Positions 52,360 to 60,158 of a stretch of DNA of 64,000 nucleotides are shown piece by piece. The translations under genes and the position numbers were made by a program. This DNA is from Sphingomonas hylomeconis. Its GTDB lineage: Bacteria; Pseudomonadota; Alphaproteobacteria; Sphingomonadales; Sphingomonadaceae. The notes under the pieces were generated by a model. The model was given only the letters and a program-made list of their open reading frames with translations. It did not search any database and was not told the origin of the DNA. The stretch covers positions 57,413-121,412 of the forward strand of contig NZ_JANQBK010000012.1 in NCBI RefSeq assembly GCF_025370105.1. The letters run 5' to 3'. Position 1 is the first letter of the stretch, and each line of letters starts with the position of its first letter.

Positions 52360-53925
52360 ATGAATCTCGATCGTCGTGCATTGCTCAAGGCGACCGGCCA
52401 GCTCGCCATCTTCGCCGGCCTGTCGTCGCAGGCCGGGTGGGCGGCGCCGCTCGCCAGCTATCCCTTCACGCTCGGCATCGCATCGGGCGATCCGGCGCCG
52501 GACGGGTTCGTGCTGTGGACCCGGCTGGCGCCGCGCCCGCTGGAGCCGGGCAGCGGCATGCCGATGAAGGTCGTGGCGGTGCAGTGGCAGGTGGCGGAGG
52601 ATTCCGCCTTCACGCGCATCGTTCGGTCGGGGGAAGCCGCAGCGCGGCCCGAACTCGGGCACTCGGTCCATATCGAAGTCGCCGGGCTGCAGCCGTCGCG
52701 CCCCTATTGGTACCGCTTCGTCGCCGGCGCCGACATGAGCCCGGCGGGCACGGTCCGTACCGCCCCTGCCCCCGGCGCACCGGTCGACCGCGTGCGCATC
52801 GGCCTGGCCGGCTGCCAGAACTATGCGGCAGGCTATTTTACCGCCTATCGCCACCTCGCCGAGGAGAGCGATCTCGACGCGATCTTCCATTATGGCGACT
52901 ATATCTATGAAGGCGGCGCCGACAGCGGCTGTCCCAAGATCAACGGCAAGCCGGCCTGCGTGCGGCTGCACGACGGCGACGAACTCTATTCGCTCGACGC
53001 CTATCGCCGGCGCTACGCGCTGTACAAGCTCGACTCCGACCTGCAGGCCGCGCACCGCGCCGCCGCCTTCCTGTCGACCTATGACGATCACGAGGTCGAC
53101 AATAATTGGGCCGGTGCGTGGGATCAGGACGGCACCCCGCCGGAGATCTTCCTGCTGCGCCGCTATGCCGCGATGCAGGCCTGGTACGAGAACATGCCGG
53201 TGCGACGCGCGCAACTGCCCGCCGCTGGCCAGATCCAGATGTTCCGCCGGATCGACTATGGTGATCTCCTCCGCGTCCACCTGCTCGACACGCGCCAGTA
53301 CCGCACCGACCAGCCGTGCGAACCGCAAGAGAAGACCGCCTGCCGCCCCGCCACCAATCGCAGTTCGGTGCAAATCATCGGCACCGCGCAGGAAAAATGG
53401 CTCGGCCAGGGCATGAGCCCCGCGTTCCGCTGGAACCTGCTGGCCCAGCAGGTGATGGTCATGCCGTTCACCTATCCCGGCACGCGGGCCGCCGGCACCG
53501 CCAACCTGGATTCGTGGAACGGCTATCCCGAAGCCCGCGCTCGGCTGATCGCCAGCATTCAGGCGCGGCGCTTGTCCAATGTCGTGATCGCCACGGGCGA
53601 CGTGCACAAGCACCATGCCGGCGTACTGCCATCACGGCCCGACGATCTGAGCAGTGCACCGGTAGCGACCGAATTTGTCGGCAGCTCGATCAGCTCGGGC
53701 GGCGATGGCAGCGATATGCCGACCGGCTGGGACCGAGCGCTGGCCGACAACCCGCATACCAAATTGGTCAGCGATCGCCGCGGCTACCAGCTGTTCGACA
53801 TCGGCCGCAAGGAATGGCGCACCGACGTGATCGCCGTCGATCGTGTCTCGACGCATGACGGCGCGCGCCGCACGATCGCCAGCTTCGTCACGGTGCCCGA
53901 GCGGCCGGGGCTGGAGCTTGGCTGA
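52360..53925 (+). CDS. phoD: PhoD-family alkaline phosphatase/phosphodiesterase
   Basis: A 521-aa secreted enzyme. The N-terminus MNLDRRALLK resembles a twin-arginine signal, expected for PhoD enzymes, which fold with Fe/Ca before export. After the Ig-like N-terminal domain (about 33-140) come the metal motifs GDYIYE (179-184), TYDDHEVDNNW and ATGDVHKHH. It releases phosphate from phosphodiesters and monoesters outside the membrane. Location between two receptors and an ECF/FecR pair suggests a joint phosphate-scavenging role. Confidence 0.92.
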   Translation: MNLDRRALLKATGQLAIFAGLSSQAGWAAPLASYPFTLGIASGDPAPDGFVLWTRLAPRPLEPGSGMPMKVVAVQWQVAEDSAFTRIVRSGEAAARPELGHSVHIEVAGLQPSRPYWYRFVAGADMSPAGTVRTAPAPGAPVDRVRIGLAGCQNYAAGYFTAYRHLAEESDLDAIFHYGDYIYEGGADSGCPKINGKPACVRLHDGDELYSLDAYRRRYALYKLDSDLQAAHRAAAFLSTYDDHEVDNNWAGAWDQDGTPPEIFLLRRYAAMQAWYENMPVRRAQLPAAGQIQMFRRIDYGDLLRVHLLDTRQYRTDQPCEPQEKTACRPATNRSSVQIIGTAQEKWLGQGMSPAFRWNLLAQQVMVMPFTYPGTRAAGTANLDSWNGYPEARARLIASIQARRLSNVVIATGDVHKHHAGVLPSRPDDLSSAPVATEFVGSSISSGGDGSDMPTGWDRALADNPHTKLVSDRRGYQLFDIGRKEWRTDVIAVDRVSTHDGARRTIASFVTVPERPGLELG

Positions 53926-53934
53926 GCCTGCGCC

Positions 53935-53974
53935 GTGTCACGCAAATGACGGCATTGAGTCATCAAGCCGTCAC
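53935..53974 (+). promoter_or_regulatory. Four 11-bp-phased GTCA-type repeats before the ECF sigma gene
   Basis: 7-mers GTGTCAC (53935), ATGACGG (53946), GAGTCAT (53957) and CCGTCAC (53968) are spaced exactly 11 bp, as in PHO boxes. Three of the four contain GTCA. TAGGGC (53986-53991) sits 11 nt after the last repeat and could be the -10. This would start transcription at or next to the ATG at 53999. Confidence 0.45.
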
Positions 53975-53998
53975 GGCGGATCGGCTAGGGCCGCGTGC

Positions 53999-54619
53999 AT
54001 GCACAGTCATGCGCCGGGGGGTGGCTTGGAACAGGGCCGCGACGATATCGTCGATTGGGTGGCGCGCGAGGTGCTGCCGCACGAAAAGCGCGTCCGCGCC
54101 TGGTTGACGCGTGCATTGCGCGATCCCGCCGATGTCGACGACGTCGTACAGGAGGCCTATTGCAAGCTCGCCGGGCTGAGCGCGGTCGACCATATCGATC
54201 ATGGCGGCGCCTATTTCTTTGCCACTGCACGATCGATCGTGCTGCAGCGCGTGCGTCGCGAGAAGACCGTGCTGATCGATGTCGCGCGCGACGCGGACAT
54301 GATGGACCTGATCGAAACCGAGGATCCCTCGCCCGAACGTGTCGTCGGCGCGCGGCGCGAGCTGCATCATGTGCTGCGGATGATCGGCGACCTTCCCGCC
54401 GCCTATCGTCACGTCATCGAACTGCGCCGCCTGCACGGTCATTCGCAAAAGGAGACTGCGTCGATCCTCGGCATCACCGAAAATATGGTGGAAAATCATT
54501 CGACCCGTGGCCTACGCATGATCCTGCAGGCGCTGGCGGGCAAGAAACCGCTTGCCGACGCCGACGATATTTCTTCCCCTGGTGCGGAAATCGATGCCCG
54601 ACACAGCGCACGACATTGA
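53999..54619 (+). CDS. ECF RNA polymerase sigma factor (FecI type), second set
   Basis: A 206-aa sigma factor. Region 2 about residues 25-100 (RAWLTRALRDPADVDDVVQEAYCKL) and region 4 about 135-185 (HSQKETASILGITENMVENHSTRGLRMI). It works with the FecR that begins 26 nt before its stop. The ATG at 53999 has no ribosome-binding site, and a phased-repeat promoter ends just upstream, so the transcript may be leaderless. Longer upstream frames overlap the phoD end and are not credible. Confidence 0.9.
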   Translation: MHSHAPGGGLEQGRDDIVDWVAREVLPHEKRVRAWLTRALRDPADVDDVVQEAYCKLAGLSAVDHIDHGGAYFFATARSIVLQRVRREKTVLIDVARDADMMDLIETEDPSPERVVGARRELHHVLRMIGDLPAAYRHVIELRRLHGHSQKETASILGITENMVENHSTRGLRMILQALAGKKPLADADDISSPGAEIDARHSARH

Positions 54620-55544
54620 TGAGGCCGCGGCGGCGTGGGCGGTGCGCCGCGACGCCGCGCCGCTCGGTGCAGCCCAGCAGGCTGCACTCGACGCTTGGCT
54701 GGCCAGCGATCCACGCTGTCGCGGTGCCTATCTGCGCGCGCAGGCCGGCTTGCGCTATATCGATCAGGCGCGTGTCGCGCAGGACATCGCACAGCCCCTC
54801 GTCGACCAGCCAGCGCCCCGCCCCCGCCGATCGTGGAAACGCTACGCCGCCGGACTCGCTGGCGTGACCGCGATCGCCGCCGCCGCCTTGTTCTACATGA
54901 TGACCCCGCTCGAATTCGCTACCGGTGTCGGCGAGCTGCGCCGTGTGGCGTTGGTCGATGGATCGACCGCGACACTCAACACCGACAGCGATCTCCGCGT
55001 CGCCTTCGCAGACACCGAGCGCCGCATCACGCTCGACCGCGGCGAGGCCTGGTTCCAGGTCGCCAAGGACAAGCACCGCCCGTTCGTCGTCCATGCCGGC
55101 GATGTCCGTGTCCGCGCCACCGGCACTGCCTTCGCTGTGCATCGTCTGGCCGACGGTGCCGATGTGGTGGTGAGCGAAGGCTCCGTGCTGGCCTGGATCG
55201 AGGGCAACAATCGCCCGCCCGCGGCGATCCCGGCCGGTCGCCGCGTCGCATTGCATGCCACCGATCCTGCGCCGGCGCGGATCGAATTGGTCAAGCCCGC
55301 GGCGGCGCTTGCCTGGCGCGACGGCGCGATCAGTCTTGAGGGGCAGACGATCGCCGCGGCGGCAAGCGAGTTCAATCGCTATAATAGGCTGCAGATCGAG
55401 ATCGCCGATCCGGCGCTCGGCCGGCAGCGCGTGGTCGGCTATTTCCAGCTCTCGCGCCCGGATCAATTCGCCCGAGCCGCTGCTCAGATGAGCGGCGCGC
55501 AAGTGCGAACGCGGCCTGACCGGATCGTCCTCACCAAAAGGTGA
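54594..55544 (+). CDS. FecR-type regulator, second set
   Basis: A 316-aa inner-membrane regulator. Cytoplasmic DUF4880-like part (about 5-50, with DAWLASDPRCRGAYLRAQ), one helix (about 83-102), FecR domain (about 110-210, DRGEAWFQVAKDKHRPFVV) and a C-terminal STN-like part. Start at 54594 (MPDTAHDIDEAA) is preferred to 54552 because it begins at the conserved domain. It overlaps the sigma gene and the next receptor. Confidence 0.92.
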   Translation: MPDTAHDIDEAAAAWAVRRDAAPLGAAQQAALDAWLASDPRCRGAYLRAQAGLRYIDQARVAQDIAQPLVDQPAPRPRRSWKRYAAGLAGVTAIAAAALFYMMTPLEFATGVGELRRVALVDGSTATLNTDSDLRVAFADTERRITLDRGEAWFQVAKDKHRPFVVHAGDVRVRATGTAFAVHRLADGADVVVSEGSVLAWIEGNNRPPAAIPAGRRVALHATDPAPARIELVKPAAALAWRDGAISLEGQTIAAAASEFNRYNRLQIEIADPALGRQRVVGYFQLSRPDQFARAAAQMSGAQVRTRPDRIVLTKR

Positions 55545-55546
55545 TC

Positions 55547-58387
55547 ATGGCTGCCGCGCGCGCCTTCGCCGTCGCGGCGCCGTTGCTGCTGGCGCTGCCT
55601 TCCGCAGCGGCAGCGCAATCGCGCCGCTTCGACGTGCCGGCGCAGCCCGCGGCCAGCGCACTGCCGATCTTCGCGCGGCAGGCTGGACTCCAGATCCTCG
55701 CTCCCGCCAGCGCGCTGGACGGCATCCGTACGCAGCGCCTGCGCGGTACCTATCCGCTCGATCGCGCGCTGACCCTGCTGATCGCCGACACGCCGCTCAG
55801 GGTGCGGTCGCGCAGCGCGGATTTCATCCTGCTCGAGCGGATCCCGCCGCCTGCCCCGCCGCCCGCGCCGCCGCCGGTGGACGAGCCGGAGATCGTCGTC
55901 ACCGCCTCGATCTTCCGCAATCAGGATGCGATCACCGCGCGCCGTCGCGCCGCGACCACCGTCGATACGCTGACGCAGGACGATACCGGCGATCTCGCCG
56001 AACAGTCGATCGCCGATGCGCTGGCACGCGTGCCCGGCGTCAGCACGATGCAGGTGCTCTATGCCGAGCAGGAAAGCGAATATGTCACCGTGCGCGGCAT
56101 CACGCCGGATCTGAACTTCGTCTCGGTCGACGGGATCGGGATGATCTCGCTCGCCAATGCTGGCGCTGGCGAACGGCGGATCGATCTCGCCCTGATCCCC
56201 AAGCAATCCGCGCGCACCACCGAAGTGCACAAGAGCTTCACCGCCGATATGGACGCCGGGGCGATCGGCGGGCTGATCAATCTCGTGCCGCACAGCGCGT
56301 TCGATCCCGGCAATCGGCCGTTCTTCATCGACACGTCGGTCAATTATCACCCCAACAACGCGGTGCCGGCCGGTCGCAGCCGGGGCCGCTATCGCGATGT
56401 GACGGTCGGCGGCGGCGCCAATGCACTCTGGGCAACGCGCTTCGGCGCGAACCACGATTTCGGCGTCGTGCTGGCGGCCAATTTCCAACAGCGCAGCTAC
56501 GACGATACCAAGCGCAATCCCAACGGCCGCAATTACTATAAGGCGGCAGGAGCGCGGACTAGGCCGGACAGCCCGGACTGGAACGGCTATCAGCCCAGCC
56601 CCACCGCGCTGGTCAGCTACGATTTCACCAGCTTCGTGCGCACCTATGGCGGATCCGCGTTGCTCGAATACAAGCCGTCGGAGCGAACCTATGCCTCGCT
56701 GATGCTCTACGGCTACCGACAGGAAGAAGACCAGAACGAGAATAGCTTCACGCTGCGCGCGTTCGATACGCCGCGCGATCTGACGCCGACCAGCGGCACG
56801 CTCAACGTACCCGATGCGCGTACCGCTTATGCCTGGGAGGCGTATCGCAACACCAGCCTCGGCGCGATCGCCAAGGCGGTAACCGCGCTCGACGAGCGGA
56901 CGGAGCTCACGCTGCGCGCCGGCTATGTCCAGACCGGTTTCGACGAGACGGTCGACACCGCCGTCTACCAATATCTATCGCATTCGGACATTCGCTATGA
57001 CGCATCGCGCCGGTCGCTCCGTTTCACGCTCGCCGACCCCGTACCGTTCGTCGATCCGGCCAATTACCGCCTGTTTGCTGCCTCGGATGCGACCTATCAC
57101 GCGATCGGCCGCAGCGCCGAGGCGCGCGCCGATCTCGCGTATAATGCCGCGCCCGAGGATCGCGGCCTGGGCTTCAAGACCGGCGCTGGCGTGCGCCGCA
57201 TGCACCTCAGCCGTAATGTCGGCCAGGCCAGCTACGTCCCCGATCAGTCCCAGCTAACCCCGGTCGCCTACAATCCGCACTACGTCCCCTGGATGTTCGA
57301 CTATCCCGTGCTGTGGATCGACTATCCCGCGTTTCGCGACACGGTGCGCCCCGGCCTAGCGATCGACCCCGCCGCCAGCGCAGCCAGCTCGGCGGCGCAG
57401 GACTATCGCTACACCGAGACGATCGCGCACGCTTACGCGCTGGCCAGCTATGCCAGCGATCACCTCGCCTTGCTCGCCGGCCTGCGCCTCGACGATACGC
57501 GCTTCACCGCGGCCGCCCCGAGCACCGGCGCCGGCAGCACCGGCGCGCTGCAGCGTTATGCCGGCGGCTATCGCTACCTGCTTCCCTCGGCCAATCTCGC
57601 TTGGACGCTCGTCGATCCGCTGCGTCTGAAGGCATCGTACAGCCGCACGCTCGGCCGCCCCGCGCCGGAGAATATCGCCCAGGTCGCGGCGCGCGATCCG
57701 GTCATGCTGACGTTAAGGCTCGGCAACCCCGATCTGAAGCCACGCCGCGCCGACAATCTCGATCTGGGCCTGGAATATTATTTCGGTTCGAACGATGGCC
57801 TGCTGACCATCGGCGCGTTCGCCAAGACCATCCGCGACGACATCTACGAGGTGGCGCGCGAGGCGCAGATCGACGGCGCGGCCTATACCGTTTTCCAGCC
57901 AATGAATGCGCAACGCTCGCGGCTGCGCGGCATCGAGCTCAACCTGATCCAAAACCAGCTGCCGCTGCTCGGCGGGCGGCTCGGTGCGTCGGTCAATGCG
58001 ATGCGCACCTGGGGAGCAATGGACTATCTTGTCGGCGGCCAGGTCCGCCACCTCGATCGCCTGCTGTTCCAGCGCGACTGGATCGCCAACGCCGCCTTAT
58101 TCTACGCCCTGCCGCGCGGCGGCGAGCTCCGCCTCGGCTATAATTACCGCTCGTCTTATTATGACGGGATCGGCGAAAACCCCTGGCAAGACCGCGGGCC
58201 GGAAGCGTCGGACAGTGTGGATGTCACCTTGCGATATCGTGTGGCAAAGCGCTGGATCGTCAAGCTGCAGGCCCTAAACCTCGCGGGCCGGGGCCTCCGC
58301 CTCGGTTACGGCGAAGACCTTGCGTATCGGCGCGCCGAGCTGACGCCCAACCGCTCGTTCTTTTTCAACCTCGTCTACAAGCCGTGA
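55547..58387 (+). CDS. TonB-dependent receptor with STN domain, partner of the second FecI/FecR
   Basis: A 946-aa transducing receptor. Signal peptide ends about residue 24, STN domain about 27-100 (FDVPAQPAASALPIFARQAGLQIL to FILLERI), a proline-rich hinge, TonB box EIVVTASIF, then plug and barrel ending FFFNLVYKP. It is homologous to the receptor at 49,669. Phrases such as DTGDLAEQSIADALARVPG and RGITPDLNFVSVDGIGMIS are almost the same. AAAAGG lies 5 nt before the ATG at 55547. The GTG at 55541 is an alternative. Confidence 0.93.
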   Translation: MAAARAFAVAAPLLLALPSAAAAQSRRFDVPAQPAASALPIFARQAGLQILAPASALDGIRTQRLRGTYPLDRALTLLIADTPLRVRSRSADFILLERIPPPAPPPAPPPVDEPEIVVTASIFRNQDAITARRRAATTVDTLTQDDTGDLAEQSIADALARVPGVSTMQVLYAEQESEYVTVRGITPDLNFVSVDGIGMISLANAGAGERRIDLALIPKQSARTTEVHKSFTADMDAGAIGGLINLVPHSAFDPGNRPFFIDTSVNYHPNNAVPAGRSRGRYRDVTVGGGANALWATRFGANHDFGVVLAANFQQRSYDDTKRNPNGRNYYKAAGARTRPDSPDWNGYQPSPTALVSYDFTSFVRTYGGSALLEYKPSERTYASLMLYGYRQEEDQNENSFTLRAFDTPRDLTPTSGTLNVPDARTAYAWEAYRNTSLGAIAKAVTALDERTELTLRAGYVQTGFDETVDTAVYQYLSHSDIRYDASRRSLRFTLADPVPFVDPANYRLFAASDATYHAIGRSAEARADLAYNAAPEDRGLGFKTGAGVRRMHLSRNVGQASYVPDQSQLTPVAYNPHYVPWMFDYPVLWIDYPAFRDTVRPGLAIDPAASAASSAAQDYRYTETIAHAYALASYASDHLALLAGLRLDDTRFTAAAPSTGAGSTGALQRYAGGYRYLLPSANLAWTLVDPLRLKASYSRTLGRPAPENIAQVAARDPVMLTLRLGNPDLKPRRADNLDLGLEYYFGSNDGLLTIGAFAKTIRDDIYEVAREAQIDGAAYTVFQPMNAQRSRLRGIELNLIQNQLPLLGGRLGASVNAMRTWGAMDYLVGGQVRHLDRLLFQRDWIANAALFYALPRGGELRLGYNYRSSYYDGIGENPWQDRGPEASDSVDVTLRYRVAKRWIVKLQALNLAGRGLRLGYGEDLAYRRAELTPNRSFFFNLVYKP

Positions 58388-58554
58388 CCGCAACGGTGCC
58401 GCGAGCCGACCGCGACGATCGCTTGCCCCCGAACAGCGCTTGGAGATACCGGACGTAAGGCCTCCGCGTGCCGCCGCCAATCATTTCAGCGTGATCACGC
58501 ATGCCGGCCGAACGACATTGGAGGATCGGGCCAACCGATAGCTAGTCAGCAATT

Positions 58555-58764
58555 TCAGTCGGATGGCGCGCGCGCAATCACGGACTGTGCGAGGCGAAGG
58601 CGAGCTTTCCATATCTTCACCGAAGGATGCCCGGAAGCCAGACCGGCGAGACGTCCTTCAATCTGTGCAACGTCATGTTTAGCCGCTTCCAGCTCGACTT
58701 GCGTCGGCGGGGGCTGGATGTTTGCTCGCGCATGTGCGCCGGTACGTCCCTTGCTTTTGGCCAT
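58555..58764 (-). CDS. Small hypothetical protein
   Basis: A 69-aa soluble, basic product: MAKSKGRTGAHARAN, then a helix (VELEAAKHDVAQIEGRLAGLASG) and a second helix ending ARAPSD. AGGGG lies 2-6 nt before the ATG at 58762-58764. No family. Accepted because of the start site and normal composition. Confidence 0.55.
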   Translation of the reverse strand: MAKSKGRTGAHARANIQPPPTQVELEAAKHDVAQIEGRLAGLASGHPSVKIWKARLRLAQSVIARAPSD

Positions 58765-59040
58765 GGCCCCTGATGCTCCCTGATGCTCGCTCCGGTCAAC
58801 GGGCCACGGTAACGTGGAGGCCCGCCGGGGCCGCATGACGGGCCACAGGCCCCGACAAGCCGCGAACCATATGGCCCAGAGCTATGGCCGCACCATTTTG
58901 GGGAAATGCGTCGCCGAGACCGGGCTGAGGCGGCGCGGACCGGCGGCCTTGACTACGATTCCCGCGGCGGCGTTCGAACCGACCGCGTCGGGCACGATCG
59001 ACACGGTCGGCCGCGGCAACGCGGCCACCGATCGCCTCGA

Positions 59041-59853
59041 TCAGCTACAAATTATCTCCGGCAAGAACGAATAGCCATTGCCGCGCACCGTTCGGATGAT
59101 CTCGACGCGGTCGAACGACAGCAGTTTGCGACGCAGCCGGCTGATCGCGACGTCGATCGTGCGGCCGCGCAAACTGCCTTCGCCCTTGCCGACATGCGCC
59201 ATCATCTCGTCGCGCGAATGAACCTTCTTGGGATTGCTGAGAAAGGCGTCGAGCAACAGGAAATCGCCCTCGGTCAGCCGCACCGACGTGCCGTCCGGCG
59301 CGTGCAGCGCGCGCATCCGGCAATTGAACGTCCAGCCGGCAAAGGCATAGATTTCGACTTGAGTGCGCGGCGTGTCGACCTTGCCGCCGACCGGCTCGGC
59401 CGAGGCCGCGCCATGATTGCGCCGGCGCATCACGGAGCGGATCCGCGCGAGGATTTCGCGCGGGCTGCTCGGCTTGATGACGTAATCGTCGGCGCCGAGT
59501 TCAAGCGCGACGACGCTGTCGATCTCGCTGGCCAGCGCCGAGAAGATGATGACGCCAGGCGCGTCCTTGCCTTGTGGCAGCGCACGCAGCACCGAAAGGC
59601 CACCTTCACCCGGCATCATCATGTCGAGCACGATGAGGTCGTAGGACCGCTGGGCGAGCCGGGCGCGCAACGCCGCGCCGCTATCCACTGCCTCGGCCCG
59701 TAAGCCATGTCCGACGAGAAAATCGGTCAGCAGTTCGCGCAAGCCGGGATCGTCGTCGACGATGATGATCCGCGCGCTGTCGGTCGCCAGATAATCGCCG
59801 TCATACGAAACGGCGGCGGCAGGACCGATGAGGCCGGAGTGATTGTTGATCAT
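59041..59853 (-). CDS. OmpR/PhoB-family response regulator, orphan
   Basis: A 270-aa regulator. Receiver domain about 27-140: acidic pair near 33-35, phosphoacceptor D77 in IVLDMMMPG, K127 in YVIKPSS. Winged-helix output domain about 165-265 (RLTEGDFLLLDAFLSNPKKVHSRDEMM, then RTIDVAISRLRRKL and RTVRGNGYSF). No sensor kinase gene is next to it. Start MINNHSGLIG at 59853. The 14 extra codons upstream look non-coding. Phased GTAA/GTCA repeats lie 43 nt upstream of the start. Confidence 0.92.
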   Translation of the reverse strand: MINNHSGLIGPAAAVSYDGDYLATDSARIIIVDDDPGLRELLTDFLVGHGLRAEAVDSGAALRARLAQRSYDLIVLDMMMPGEGGLSVLRALPQGKDAPGVIIFSALASEIDSVVALELGADDYVIKPSSPREILARIRSVMRRRNHGAASAEPVGGKVDTPRTQVEIYAFAGWTFNCRMRALHAPDGTSVRLTEGDFLLLDAFLSNPKKVHSRDEMMAHVGKGEGSLRGRTIDVAISRLRRKLLSFDRVEIIRTVRGNGYSFLPEIICS

Positions 59854-59895
59854 GGCGACCGGTTTGCAACAAGGATCTTTCCGCCACATTTCCAC

Positions 59896-59913
59896 GGGTA
59901 ACGATCATGTCAC
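59896..59913 (+). promoter_or_regulatory. Phased repeat pair near the response-regulator start
   Basis: GGGTAAC and ATGTCAC lie 11 bp apart, the same geometry as the repeats at 49553 and 53935. They face away from the regulator gene, so an autoregulatory role is only a possibility. Confidence 0.3.
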
Positions 59914-60079
59914 CGCGACCGCGACGGGCCGCGTGCGGGAACGCAACACCGGCGACAGCGCGGTGCTGGCAGCGCGCCTGATCCCGCCCAGCGGCGCAGT
60001 CGGGCGACAAGCGGTCGTCGGTGCCGCTGTGCGCAGCGCGCCTGTCCCCAAGGGGGCCGGTAGCGCCCGGCGCGAACGG

Positions 60080-60117
60080 CCGGCTGCCCGCCCTCGCGAG
60101 CGAGGGCGGGCAGCCGG
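60080..60117 (-). terminator. Perfect 17-bp hairpin after the fourth TonB receptor
   Basis: Arms 60080-60096 and 60101-60117 are exact inverted copies (CCGGCTGCCCGCCCTCG and its complement) with a CGAG loop, 42 nt beyond the receptor stop on the minus strand. No T tract follows, so it may end transcription with help or protect the mRNA 3' end. Confidence 0.5.
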
Positions 60118-60158
60118 TGTCGATCGTCGGGGCGGCACCAGGCCGCCCCGGTCTTGGA

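Larger units (their letters stand above)
59854..60158. other. Intergenic region between the response regulator and the TonB receptor
   Basis: 305 bp without a gene. It contains the phased pair GGGTAAC - GATC - ATGTCAC (59896-59913) and the strong hairpin at 60080-60117. Arginine-rich frames across it are shadows. Confidence 0.5.

Noticed and set aside
58814..59074. 86-codon plus-strand frame
   Set aside because: It overlaps the end of the response-regulator gene, has no family and no clear ribosome-binding site.
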